From: G963422745 sp965214285
GTDB lineage: Bacteria > Actinomycetota > Acidimicrobiia > Acidimicrobiales > Aldehydirespiratoraceae
DNA length: 64,000 nucleotides
Direction: 5' to 3'
Assembly (NCBI GenBank): GCA_965214285.1
Contig: OZ243946.1
Coordinates: forward strand, 1,240,001-1,304,000
The notes below the pieces were generated by a model. The model had not been told where the DNA came from and did not search any database. It saw only the letters and a list, made by a program, of their open reading frames with translations. The translations under genes were made by a program, and so were the position numbers. Shown here one piece after another: positions 40,709 through 49,262 of this stretch; the stretch's first letter is position 1; every line of letters starts with the position of its first letter.

Positions 40709-41061
40709 CCGGGTCTAGCGGGGAGGCGGCGCTGGCGGCCATAACGCGGGACATCATGGACCGAGGCCGCATCGCCGCTGCCGTGCCCGGTGCCGTGGTG
40801 ACGGGCAGCCCCGCAGCGCCGGAGCTGGCCACCGCGGACGTGATCCTCTTGGACCTCACCGCCGGTATCGCGTCGGCGGAGGTGGTGGCCATCGGACCGC
40901 CGGTGATCGCCTACGGCCCGCACGGCGACGTGGAGGCCCTGCAGGCGGCCAGGCTGGCGGGCTGCGCGGAGGCGCTGCCCCGCAGCAAGGTGTTCCGCCG
41001 CCCCGAGCAGCTCCGGGATCTGGTCGCCGCCGTGAGCGGTCGCAGCCCGCACGCACCCTGA
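40678..41061 (+). CDS. Hypothetical protein, receiver-like fold
   Basis: 127-residue protein whose start, GTG then AEAQQAQGLT, is the same as that of repeat copy 2; it was created by the repeat. The rest (ADVILLDLTAGIASAEVVAIGP, AYGPHGDVEALQAARLAGCAEALPR, FRRPEQLRDLVAAV) resembles a degenerate response-regulator receiver domain with an Asp (LLDL) at the usual phospho-acceptor strand end and helices after it. The Asp-Asp acid pair of true receivers is not clear, so phosphorylation is doubtful. It is translationally coupled to the small peptide before it. The 214 bp to amt follow. Confidence 0.6.
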   Translation: MAEAQQAQGLTGSSGEAALAAITRDIMDRGRIAAAVPGAVVTGSPAAPELATADVILLDLTAGIASAEVVAIGPPVIAYGPHGDVEALQAARLAGCAEALPRSKVFRRPEQLRDLVAAVSGRSPHAP

Positions 41062-41275
41062 GCCCGCACCCGCGTCCCGGCAGCGAGCGGGCACCCCCGG
41101 CAGCGAGGCGGCGAAACCTGGCCGACACGTGATCGCAACAGAAATACCCGGCTTTGGGCCGCTGAGGAGCCGCACCCGGCGCCGCAGGCCTGCTATGGTC
41201 GCAGCCGCCGGCACGGGGGCCTGACCTCAAGCACCCGGCGGCGCACCATCAGCGGCTTGATTGGAGAAGACAGCG

Positions 41276-42490
41276 ATGGAAAGCGGCGACATCACCTGGA
41301 TCCTGGTCTCGACAGCGCTCGTGCTGTTCATGATCCCGGGCCTGGCCCTGTTCTACGGGGGCATGGTCAGATCCCGGAACGTCCTGAACATGCTCAACAT
41401 GAACACCTACTGCCTGGGGATCGTCCCCATCCTGTGGGTGCTCTTCACCTACTCGCTGGCCAACAGCAGCGACGGCGACGTGGGCTCAGCGTGGAGCCTG
41501 GAGGCCTGGATCGGCAACTTCGACGCGGCAGGGCTCAAGGGCCTCAGCGGCGACACCGAGACCCTGCTCTTCGTGGCCTTCTGGGCGACCTTCGCAGCGA
41601 TCACGCCGGCGCTGATCTCCGGCGCGGTGGCGGACCGCATGAAGTTCTCGGCCTGGGTGATCTTCGTGCCCGTCTGGGCGATCCTGGTCTACTCGCCGGT
41701 GATCTACTGGATCTACACCGGCTGGCACACCATGCTGAGCCCCGAGGCGATCGACTTCGCAGGCGGCACCGGCATCCACATCAACGCAGGCGCCGCGGCG
41801 CTGGCCCTGGTGCTGGTGCTCGGCAAGCGGGCAGGCTGGCCCGACACGGCCATGCCGCCCCACAACCTGACCTTCGTGATGCTCGGCGCGGGCATCCTGT
41901 GGTTCGGCTGGTTCGGCTTCAACGCCGGCTCCGCGGGAGCGGCCAACGGCCAGGCCGTGCAGGCGCTGCTCAACACCATGCTCGCGGCGTGCGCCGGGAT
42001 GATCGCCTGGATGATCGTCGAGCGCCTGCGCGACGGTCACGCCACCACCCTGGGCGGGGCCACCGGCGTGGTCGCAGGCTTGGTCGCCATCACGCCCGCA
42101 GCGGGATATGTCGGCGGGCTCTCGTCGATCGTGTTCGGCATCGTCGCCTCGGTCTGCTGCTACTTCGCCATCCAGCTCAAGCTGAAGTTCGACTACGACG
42201 ACTCGCTCGATGTGGTCGGCGTCCACATGGTGGGCGGCATCGTCGGCGGTGTGCTGCTCGGCTTCTTCGCCGACGCCGACATCGGCGGCCACGACGGCCT
42301 GTTCTTCGGCGAGCCGGGCCTGGTCGTCAGCCAGATCGTCGCCATCGTCTCAGTGCTCGTCTACTCCTTCGGGGTCACCTACGTCATCGCCAAGGTGCTG
42401 CAGGCCACGATCGGCCTGCGGGTGGACCAGGAGTCCGAGTGGACCGGCCTGGACCTGTCCGAGCACTCCGAGACGGCATACGTCGACTGA
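41276..42490 (+). CDS. amt: Ammonium transporter (Amt family)
   Basis: 404-residue channel with about 11 membrane helices. Pore histidines are seen in GGTGIHINAG and GVHMVGGIVGG; PGLALFYGGMVRSRNVLN is the conserved first-helix motif. GGAGAA lies 7 nt before the ATG at 41276; an in-frame TTG at 41261 is disfavoured because it would start on this binding site. glnD follows 112 bp downstream, whereas the PII gene usually found with amt is absent here. TATGGT at 41194-41199 may be a -10. Confidence 0.96.
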   Translation: MESGDITWILVSTALVLFMIPGLALFYGGMVRSRNVLNMLNMNTYCLGIVPILWVLFTYSLANSSDGDVGSAWSLEAWIGNFDAAGLKGLSGDTETLLFVAFWATFAAITPALISGAVADRMKFSAWVIFVPVWAILVYSPVIYWIYTGWHTMLSPEAIDFAGGTGIHINAGAAALALVLVLGKRAGWPDTAMPPHNLTFVMLGAGILWFGWFGFNAGSAGAANGQAVQALLNTMLAACAGMIAWMIVERLRDGHATTLGGATGVVAGLVAITPAAGYVGGLSSIVFGIVASVCCYFAIQLKLKFDYDDSLDVVGVHMVGGIVGGVLLGFFADADIGGHDGLFFGEPGLVVSQIVAIVSVLVYSFGVTYVIAKVLQATIGLRVDQESEWTGLDLSEHSETAYVD

Positions 42491-42602
42491 GCGGGGCAGC
42501 GCTTCCGCCGTCGCCGGCTCTCGCCGTGCGCTTCGCGACTGACCTGTCCGCCGCGCCCGCATTGCGCGCAAGACCGCCGGCAGCGGCCATACTGCTCCGG
42601 CA

Positions 42603-44891
42603 ATGACCGCAATATCCACCGCATCGTCGGTGCTCGAGGACTCCGCGCTCGTCGGCGCGGACCTGGCCAAGGCACACACGGCCGAGGTGGACGCCTGGCT
42701 GCGCTCGGTGGTCGAGGGCATCGCCGATCAGCGCAACATGGCGCTGGTGGCCGTCGGCGGCTACGGCCGCGGCGACCTCTCTCCGGGCAGCGACCTCGAC
42801 CTGCTGCTGCTGCACAGCCGCAAGGACGCTGCCGAGTTGGCCCAGGCGATCTGGTACCCGATCTGGGACCGGGGCATGAAGCTCGGTCACGCCGTGCGCA
42901 CCATCGACGAGGCGCTCGACCTAGCCAAAGGCGACCTCGACACCGCCACCGGGCTGCTCACGGCACGCCTGATCGGCGGCTCGGCGGAGCTGATGAACGA
43001 CCTGGTGGCCAAGTCCCGTGCGCAGTGGACCGCCAACGCCGATCGCATGCTGATGCAGATCAGCGAGAACGCCCGCGAGCGCCACGAGGTCGCAGGCGAG
43101 CTGGCGTTCCTGCTGGAGCCCGACCTCAAGGCCTGCCGGGGCGGGCTGCGAGACCTGCACACCATGCAGTGGGTGGAGCTGGCCGACCCGTCGCTGGTGG
43201 AGGCATCCGAGCGGGCCAGCCTGCAGGTCCCCCACGACACGCTGCTGTCGGTGCGGGTGGAGCTCCACCGGGCCACCAAGCGGGTGTCGAACCAGCTCTT
43301 GCTGGAGTTCCAGGACGACGTGGCCGAGGTGCTCGGCTACGCCGACGCCGATGCCCTGATGGCCGACGTGGCCTCGGCGGGGCGCACAGTGAGCTGGATC
43401 CACGACGCCGTGATGCACCGCATCGACATGCGCAGCAGCCGCAAGCGCTGGCGGCGCCACAGCCGAGAGGTCGGCCACGGCATCGAGATTCTCGACGACA
43501 CGCTGGTGCTGTCCGAGGGCGCCGAGGTGGACGAAGACCCGATCCTGCCGCTGCGGGTGGCCCTGGCCGCCGCCCGAGACGACGCCTTCATCGAGCGCCG
43601 GGTGCTGGACCGCCTGGAGGCCTCGCCTGCGCGGCTGCCCGAGCCCTGGCCCGACGAGGCCCGCGAGATCTTCGTCGACCTGCTGCTGGAGGGCCACAAC
43701 GCCATCGCCCCGCTGGAGGCGTTGGACCAGGTCGATCTCATCACCCGACTGCTGCCGGAGTGGGCGCCCAACCGCTGTCGCCCTCAGCGCAACGTCTACC
43801 ACCGCTTCACCGTGGACCGCCATCTGCTGGAGGCGGCCGCCGAGTCGGCCAAGCTGGCGGACCGGGTGGGCCGCCCCGACCTGCTGGTGCTGGGCGGGCT
43901 GTTCCACGACATCGGCAAGGGCTACCCCGGTGACCACTCGATCGTGGGCGTGGACCTGGTGCGGGCGATCGGCGAGCGGATGGGCTACCCGCCGGCGGAC
44001 GTGGACACCCTCGGCGCCTTGATCCTGCATCACCTGCTGCTGCCGGATGTGGCCAGCCGCCGCGACCTGCACGACGAGGCCACCATCGAGTTCGTGGCCG
44101 ACAAGGTCGGCTCGGTCAACACCCTGGAGCTGCTCGCCGCGCTCACCGAGGCCGACTCGATCGCCACCGGGCCGTCCGCCTGGTCGCCGTGGAAGGCGGG
44201 GCTGGTCGCCGAGCTGGCGGACCGCACCATGCGCTACCTCACCGGCGCCGACCCCGGCGAGGTGCTGGCTTCGTTCCCGCGCCGCGAGCATCTCGAGATG
44301 CTCAAGGCCGGCAAGGAGGTCGTGAAGCTGGATCCGCACCGCCTGTTGGTGGTCACCCCGGACCGGCGGGGCCATTTCAGCCGCATCGCCGGGGCGCTGG
44401 CGCTGCACGGCGTGGAGATCCTCGGCGCCAACCTGCTGGCGCGCGACGACATGGCCCTCGGCGAGGTGCGCATCAGCGGCGGCCCCGGTCTGGAGGACCG
44501 TCCCGAGAAGGTGATCTCCGACATCAAGCGGGCGCTGCGCCGCCGGCTGGCGATCACGCCTCGGCTGGTGAAGCGGGCGCAGACGTATCGCTACCAGAAG
44601 GTGACGACGGCCCGCCCGTGGACCCCGGAGCTGATCGTGGACAACTCGGCCAGCTCAACGCACACGGTGCTGGAGGTGCGCGGCCCGGACTCGATCGGCT
44701 TCCTGTTCCGGGTGACCCGCGTGCTGGCCGACCTCGATCTCGACATCAACCAGGGAATGGTGCTGACCCAGGGCGACGACGTGATCGACACGTTCTACGT
44801 GCGCGACGCAACCGGCAACAAGGTGCTCGACCCCGAGTTCCTCGCCGAGATCGAGATGGCTGTGCTCTGGGCTGTCGGCTCCGACGCCTGA
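42603..44891 (+). CDS. glnD: [Protein-PII] uridylyltransferase/uridylyl-removing enzyme GlnD
   Basis: 762-residue nitrogen-status sensor that modifies PII proteins. The nucleotidyltransferase motif VGGYGRGDLSPGSDLD is at residues 51-66, followed by the GlnD-type helical region, an HD domain (FHDIGKGYPGDHSIVG) and two C-terminal ACT domains (LLVVTPDRRGHFSRIAGAL and TVLEVRGPDSIGFLFRVTRVL) that sense glutamine. Shorter than the E. coli enzyme (about 890) as in most actinobacteria, which adenylylate rather than uridylylate PII. CATACT lies 9 nt before the ATG. Confidence 0.95.
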   Translation: MTAISTASSVLEDSALVGADLAKAHTAEVDAWLRSVVEGIADQRNMALVAVGGYGRGDLSPGSDLDLLLLHSRKDAAELAQAIWYPIWDRGMKLGHAVRTIDEALDLAKGDLDTATGLLTARLIGGSAELMNDLVAKSRAQWTANADRMLMQISENARERHEVAGELAFLLEPDLKACRGGLRDLHTMQWVELADPSLVEASERASLQVPHDTLLSVRVELHRATKRVSNQLLLEFQDDVAEVLGYADADALMADVASAGRTVSWIHDAVMHRIDMRSSRKRWRRHSREVGHGIEILDDTLVLSEGAEVDEDPILPLRVALAAARDDAFIERRVLDRLEASPARLPEPWPDEAREIFVDLLLEGHNAIAPLEALDQVDLITRLLPEWAPNRCRPQRNVYHRFTVDRHLLEAAAESAKLADRVGRPDLLVLGGLFHDIGKGYPGDHSIVGVDLVRAIGERMGYPPADVDTLGALILHHLLLPDVASRRDLHDEATIEFVADKVGSVNTLELLAALTEADSIATGPSAWSPWKAGLVAELADRTMRYLTGADPGEVLASFPRREHLEMLKAGKEVVKLDPHRLLVVTPDRRGHFSRIAGALALHGVEILGANLLARDDMALGEVRISGGPGLEDRPEKVISDIKRALRRRLAITPRLVKRAQTYRYQKVTTARPWTPELIVDNSASSTHTVLEVRGPDSIGFLFRVTRVLADLDLDINQGMVLTQGDDVIDTFYVRDATGNKVLDPEFLAEIEMAVLWAVGSDA

Positions 44892-44992
44892 CCTTCCCCG
44901 CCCCGCCTGACGCTGACTCGCCCGCCGCGACTTCCTCTGCCCGCGCGGCGTCTCCTCTGCCCGCCCGGCTCTGACTCGCCCGCCGTTCCGTC
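44892..44992 (+). repeat. Short direct repeats in a convergent gap
   Basis: CTGACTCGCCCGCCG occurs at 44913-44927 and 44971-44985, and TCCTCTGCCCGC twice between them. The gap separates glnD and the convergent module 3 operon; no clear stem-loop terminator is seen. Confidence 0.5.
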
Positions 44993-45658
44993 TCAGGCGG
45001 CGCTTTCGTGCTGGTCGAGGTCGAGCTGGTCGGCGGCGCGGCGGCCCAGTTCGCGGTCGTGGGTGACGACGACCACGGCCGCGTACTCCAGAGCGCCCTC
45101 GATCAGCCCCACGACCTGCGCGGAGGAGTCGGCATCCAGGTTGCCGGTCGGCTCGTCGCAGAGCAGCAGCCCCGGCCGCTTCACGAGCGCACGGGCGATG
45201 CCAACCCGCTGCTGCTCGCCGCCCGAGAGGGCTGCTGCGGTCACCTCGGCCCGGTGCTGCAGATCGACCGCGCCGAGCGCTGCCATCGCCCGGTCCAGGT
45301 GCTCAGCAGAGGGCTGAATCCTCGGCGGGCCGAACGCCATCAGCACGTTGTCGAGAGCCGTGCGCCGCTCCAGAAGGTGAAACTGCTGGAACACGAAGCC
45401 GATGTGAGCGGTGCGAAGCAGGCTGAGCCGCCGGGCCGAAGCCTCGCTGGTGTTCACGTCGCCGATGGTCGCGGTGCCTGTGGTGGGCCGGCTGAGCGCC
45501 CCCAGGATGCTCAGCAGTGTGGTCTTGCCCGAGCCGGACTTGCCCACGATCGACAGGTAGCCGCGCTCTGGCAGCGTCAGCGAGACCGGCCCGATCGTCA
45601 CGGTCTCGGATCCGCTGCCGTAGCGCGTCGTGCAGCCTTGCAGCACCGCCGCCGGCAT
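44993..45658 (-). CDS. MacB/LolD-type ABC transporter ATPase (module 3)
   Basis: 221-residue ATPase, last gene of the four-gene module 3 operon. Walker A GKSGSGKT (39-46), FVFQQFHLLERRTALDNVLM, signature LSGGEQQRVGIARAL, Walker B LLLCDEPTGNLD and VTHD are present. Its ATG follows the adaptor stop with no gap (TGAATG). The N-terminus is divergent from the other two ATPases (VLQGCTTRYGSGSETV). Gene order here is lipoprotein-permease-adaptor-ATPase, while modules 1 and 2 run adaptor-ATPase-permease. Confidence 0.92.
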   Translation of the reverse strand: MPAAVLQGCTTRYGSGSETVTIGPVSLTLPERGYLSIVGKSGSGKTTLLSILGALSRPTTGTATIGDVNTSEASARRLSLLRTAHIGFVFQQFHLLERRTALDNVLMAFGPPRIQPSAEHLDRAMAALGAVDLQHRAEVTAAALSGGEQQRVGIARALVKRPGLLLCDEPTGNLDADSSAQVVGLIEGALEYAAVVVVTHDRELGRRAADQLDLDQHESAA

Positions 45659-46897
45659 TCAGCCTCCCACGAGCACAGTGCCGGCTGCGATCTCGCTCGG
45701 CTCGAGAACCTCCGCCAGGCCGTCGACGACCAGCCCGGTTTGCACCGGCACCGTCACGATCTCGTCTCCCTGGCGCACCAGCACCGATGCGCTGCCGCTG
45801 ACGTCGATGAAGACGAGCCCTACCGGCACCGCCACGACGGGGACCTCGGTGGTGTCGGCGACGATCCTCACGATGAACGAGTCGACGCCCTTCAGCGTCG
45901 TCGGATCCTCGGGCACGAGGGTCACACGCGACTCGTCGTCGGTGTGCGGCTCGATCGTGGCAATCGTGAGCGGCAGGTCGTCGAGGTTGCGCGTCGGCAG
46001 CGCCGTGCCGGGCTCCAGGAGCCTGAGGTCTTCTCTGTCGATGTCCACGATGGCGACGAAGACCTCGCCTGAGGTCTCCATGATCGGTGCCGAGTCGAGC
46101 CGGTCGCCTGCCTCCACGAGCAGCCGGTGAACCGGGATCGCCGCCTCCACGGCGACGACGTTGGCCGCGCGAAGCACCGGCCCGCTGAGGCTGCGGGCCT
46201 TGCTCAAAGCCTTTCGTGCTCTGGCGAGCTGCTCGCTGAGCTCTGTTTCTGCTTCCTCGTCGCGCGGATCCTGTGCACGGGCGGCTTCGAGCTGGCGGCT
46301 GACGGAGTCGACCTCGGCTGCGAGATCGGGCACGCCGGTGTCCTCGGGCAGGATCCTGTCGGGCTGCATGCCGTGCCGGTCGAACAGCTTGGTCACAGCC
46401 TTCTGCGTCAGCGGGCCGTACTCGCCGTCCACAGTCAGATCACCGCCGAGCACCGCGTTGAGCGCCGCCTGCAGCTCCTCCACGTCGCGCCCGCTGCTGT
46501 CGGGCGTGATGTCGCGGTAGAGGTCGAATTGCATGGGCAGCGCGAACACAGGGCTTCCGTCCACCCCGACGATCGGGGCGCCCAGTGCGGCGGTCTCCCC
46601 GGCCGATACCCAGACGTCGGTCACGATGCCCAAGGCGGGAACCGCAAGGGTGCTGGGCGGGGTGAGCTTCACCTCCGCCGTGTAGCTCACAATGCGCTCC
46701 AGCAGCCTGCGCTCCACCACGTATTCCACGCTTCTCTCAAGCGGACCGTCTGCTGTGGCCCGCTCGCCGCCGCCGGCGGGCTGGTCGGTGGCATCGCGGG
46801 CCGAGAATGCGATCCACAGGTTCACAGCGGTCGCCACGGCCAGCAGCCCCAGGAGGCCGATCAGGAAGTTCCTCGCACTAGAGCGCATCGCAGTCAC
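45659..46897 (-). CDS. MacA-like membrane fusion protein with peptidoglycan-binding domain (module 3)
   Basis: 412-residue adaptor, shorter than the other two because the coiled coil is only about 50 residues (190-240). One membrane helix (11-31) and a PG_binding_1-like repeat (about 129-177: ITPDSSGRDVEELQAAL, TVDGEYGPLTQKAVTKLF). Beta-rich C-terminus. The GTG at 46897 overlaps the permease stop by 4 nt (GTGA); the frame extending to 47008 is the shadow of the permease. A shorter coiled coil implies a shorter reach across the wall than modules 1 and 2. Confidence 0.85.
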   Translation of the reverse strand: MTAMRSSARNFLIGLLGLLAVATAVNLWIAFSARDATDQPAGGGERATADGPLERSVEYVVERRLLERIVSYTAEVKLTPPSTLAVPALGIVTDVWVSAGETAALGAPIVGVDGSPVFALPMQFDLYRDITPDSSGRDVEELQAALNAVLGGDLTVDGEYGPLTQKAVTKLFDRHGMQPDRILPEDTGVPDLAAEVDSVSRQLEAARAQDPRDEEAETELSEQLARARKALSKARSLSGPVLRAANVVAVEAAIPVHRLLVEAGDRLDSAPIMETSGEVFVAIVDIDREDLRLLEPGTALPTRNLDDLPLTIATIEPHTDDESRVTLVPEDPTTLKGVDSFIVRIVADTTEVPVVAVPVGLVFIDVSGSASVLVRQGDEIVTVPVQTGLVVDGLAEVLEPSEIAAGTVLVGG

Positions 46898-48066
46898 GCA
46901 GACCTCAGAACGGCGGCCGGGTCGACGCGTGTGGTCGCTGCGGCCGGCAGAAGCCCAGCGCCTGCACCCGCGAGCAGACCGGCGCCTACGGCCAGGGGAG
47001 CGAGCCACCAGATGAAGACCTGCGGCCAGTCGTTGAAGGTGCCGAACACGATGCCGGTGGCCGTCCCCAGCGACGCACCGACCAGGCCTGCCAGCACGCC
47101 AAGGAGAATGCTCTGAGACAGAACCTCGACCCCGAGTCGAGCAGGCGACGATCCGAGTGCGAGCCTCACCGCGAGTTCCGTGCGGCGCTCGATCACGGTG
47201 GCCCAGGAGTTGATCGCTATGGCCACGATGCCGAGGATCCCCGCGGCCACGCCGACGCCGATCAGCACCACCCGCACCCGGCGGTCCACCAGGTCGCGCA
47301 GCCGCACCGGATCGGGCGGAATCAAGGCGCTCATGGCGTCCGGGTTGTCGGGCCGTGCCGCAAGCGCAGCAGCCCGTGCCACCTCTCGGATCCCGTCGGG
47401 CTCTGCCTCCAAGACGTATCCCCCTGAGGCCGTATCGTCGGCATCGAGGTGTGCCCTGGCCGCGTCTGGCGGCACGTACACGACGCTGGTGTACTCAGGC
47501 CGAAACGGGTCCGGCTCCACCAGACCGACCACTGTCAACTGCTGGGAGCCGTTGAGCACAAGCCCGAACGGAAGCGGCGCCTGGCCAAGGATGCCGATGC
47601 GCTCGGACGCCAGCCTCGTGATCGCGGCCTGGGGGAGGGTGCCGTCGGCCGGCCAGCGGCCGTCGACGAGCGTCGATCCCAAGGCTTCGACTGCCTGCGG
47701 ATCGGCCGCCACCACCGGCACCAGGGGCCGACCGACATCAGCGCCGGAACGGCCGATCCGCGAAGCGGAGTGAATCCAGAAACGGCCTCCCGACTCCACT
47801 CCGTGAACCTGCTGCACACGGCGGTTGGCCTCGGCGGACAGACCAGGATCGCCGGCTAACCCTCCTACGTGGAGTCCTGAATCCAGTGAGATCAGCCGCG
47901 GCCGGCTCTGCTCGAAAATTTCCTCCACAGCCAGGCGGCTCTGGCCCAGCGCCACCACCAGAAACACGAACGAGCCGACAGCAACCGCCCCCAGACTCAT
48001 CGACAGCACCGACCGGAGCAGCCGCAGGCGAAACTGGACAGCGATCTCAGCGAATAGCGCAGACAC
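46894..48066 (-). CDS. MacB-like ABC transporter permease, FtsX family (module 3)
   Basis: 390-residue permease with one N-terminal helix (SMSLGAVAVGSFVFLVVALG), an extracytoplasmic domain and three C-terminal helices (VVLIGVGVAAGILGIVAIAI, SILLGVLAGLVGASLGTATG, WWLAPLAVGAGLLAGAGAGL). The coupling stretch VIERRTELAVRLALGSS is conserved. The GTG at 48066 lies 3 nt after the stop of a four-cysteine lipoprotein gene, so the two are in one operon and probably translationally coupled. This is the strongest link between the lipoproteins and these transporters. Confidence 0.9.
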   Translation of the reverse strand: MSALFAEIAVQFRLRLLRSVLSMSLGAVAVGSFVFLVVALGQSRLAVEEIFEQSRPRLISLDSGLHVGGLAGDPGLSAEANRRVQQVHGVESGGRFWIHSASRIGRSGADVGRPLVPVVAADPQAVEALGSTLVDGRWPADGTLPQAAITRLASERIGILGQAPLPFGLVLNGSQQLTVVGLVEPDPFRPEYTSVVYVPPDAARAHLDADDTASGGYVLEAEPDGIREVARAAALAARPDNPDAMSALIPPDPVRLRDLVDRRVRVVLIGVGVAAGILGIVAIAINSWATVIERRTELAVRLALGSSPARLGVEVLSQSILLGVLAGLVGASLGTATGIVFGTFNDWPQVFIWWLAPLAVGAGLLAGAGAGLLPAAATTRVDPAAVLRSA

Positions 48067-48069
48067 TAC

Positions 48070-49107
48070 TCACTCGAACAGTTCCTCCACGACCACAAGG
48101 AACGGTGCTAGCTCCGGGTTAGCTTCCACCAACCCCTGCAGATGGTCGTGCTCGAGTCGCAGTCGAGCGGCAAGAGTATGCTGCCACTGGCATTCGACGT
48201 CGGCGATCGCGACTTGCCTTTCTTCCTCAAACTGGCGTTGGGCCTCTTCAGGAGAATTCAGACCGACTCCGTCAAGAAAGGCCGTGTCGAAGTTGACGTA
48301 AGGCGTGCTCATATCCTCAGCGTCAACTCCCGCATCGGCCATGCACTTGATCCAGTCGTCTATTGCACTCTGAAAGTCGACGGACGTCTGATACACTGTG
48401 AATACTTGTGACAAGCTAGAGTACAAGCCGTCCGTTAGCTCCGGAAGACTTTGATCCTCTCTGAACGAGACGACCGCTTCGCGAAGACACCCGTCTCCCA
48501 GCTCGTCGAGACGCTGCGTGGCGCTGATGTAGATTTCTTCCGGCGAGCCATCGGGCGTTCCCATGAGTGCCATCCAGTACTGTTCGTCCTTGTCGACATC
48601 AACTACGTCCTCATCCAAGAACAGTTCTGTCTGTTGGCGATCCGCCTGAGCCCCGGCGTCGGTTGCGCCGTAGTAGATTCCGTAGCCGTAGCGATGCGCG
48701 TGGTTGAGCCTCTGGCCGATCGTACTGAAATCCTGCACCACGTACAGGTACTGGCTGACAAGAGGCGAATAGTCAGCGCCTTGTGAGCGCATGCAATCGC
48801 CTATCCGCGCATCGATCTCGATCATGGATGCCTTTTCTGTCTGAAGGCCGCCCGTCGCCGCCGCGATCAGCGATAGCGGCGTGTTGGCGGGCAACAAGCC
48901 ATCGATCGATGCAAAGAAGCTGCTGCTGTAGTCTGGCAAATCCTCAGTGGATGGCAGTGCAGAGTCAGCAGCTCTCTCAGCGGAGGATCCGTCGTCGGAC
49001 AAGCGCGCGGTGCCGGCGTTGTCGTCGGGCTCCCCTTCGTCGGCAACCTCTGGTCCTGAACTGCACGACACCAGGACCAAGCCGATCAGCCACGCGATGC
49101 AGACCAA
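48070..49107 (-). CDS. Four-cysteine lipoprotein family, member 7
   Basis: 345-residue lipoprotein, first gene of the module 3 operon. Lipobox LVSC is followed by an Asp/Ser/Glu-rich linker and the cysteine motifs GDCMRSQGADY, GDGC, WIKCMADAG and VECQWQHT. HRYGYGIYYG corresponds to EQWGYGG and ALMGTPDG to the ALMG motif of member 1, so homology is clear despite divergence. AT-rich at third positions. No bipartite element or UTR hairpin is found upstream in the 155-bp gap (49108-49262). Co-transcription with permease, adaptor and ATPase suggests it works with the exporter as a surface partner, a cargo receptor or protected substrate; this is inference. Confidence 0.85.
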   Translation of the reverse strand: MVCIAWLIGLVLVSCSSGPEVADEGEPDDNAGTARLSDDGSSAERAADSALPSTEDLPDYSSSFFASIDGLLPANTPLSLIAAATGGLQTEKASMIEIDARIGDCMRSQGADYSPLVSQYLYVVQDFSTIGQRLNHAHRYGYGIYYGATDAGAQADRQQTELFLDEDVVDVDKDEQYWMALMGTPDGSPEEIYISATQRLDELGDGCLREAVVSFREDQSLPELTDGLYSSLSQVFTVYQTSVDFQSAIDDWIKCMADAGVDAEDMSTPYVNFDTAFLDGVGLNSPEEAQRQFEEERQVAIADVECQWQHTLAARLRLEHDHLQGLVEANPELAPFLVVVEELFE

Positions 49108-49262
49108 CCGACGCGTCGAGCGTCTGTCAGCTATGAGTCGTCCGAAGGGGGGGGGTTCATTGGGGTGGGTCTCCTTGCTTGGGGATTGGGCATCAGCCCA
49201 AGTCGGTCTGCGGGAGGATAGCAGGTGCGTCGGGGGTGTGCCGGCGTTTCGGGTCGGCGGGG

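Noticed and set aside
41100..41160. Possible GlnR box upstream of amt (GTGAT...GAAAT)
   Set aside because: Spacing and half-sites do not fit the consensus well enough to call.
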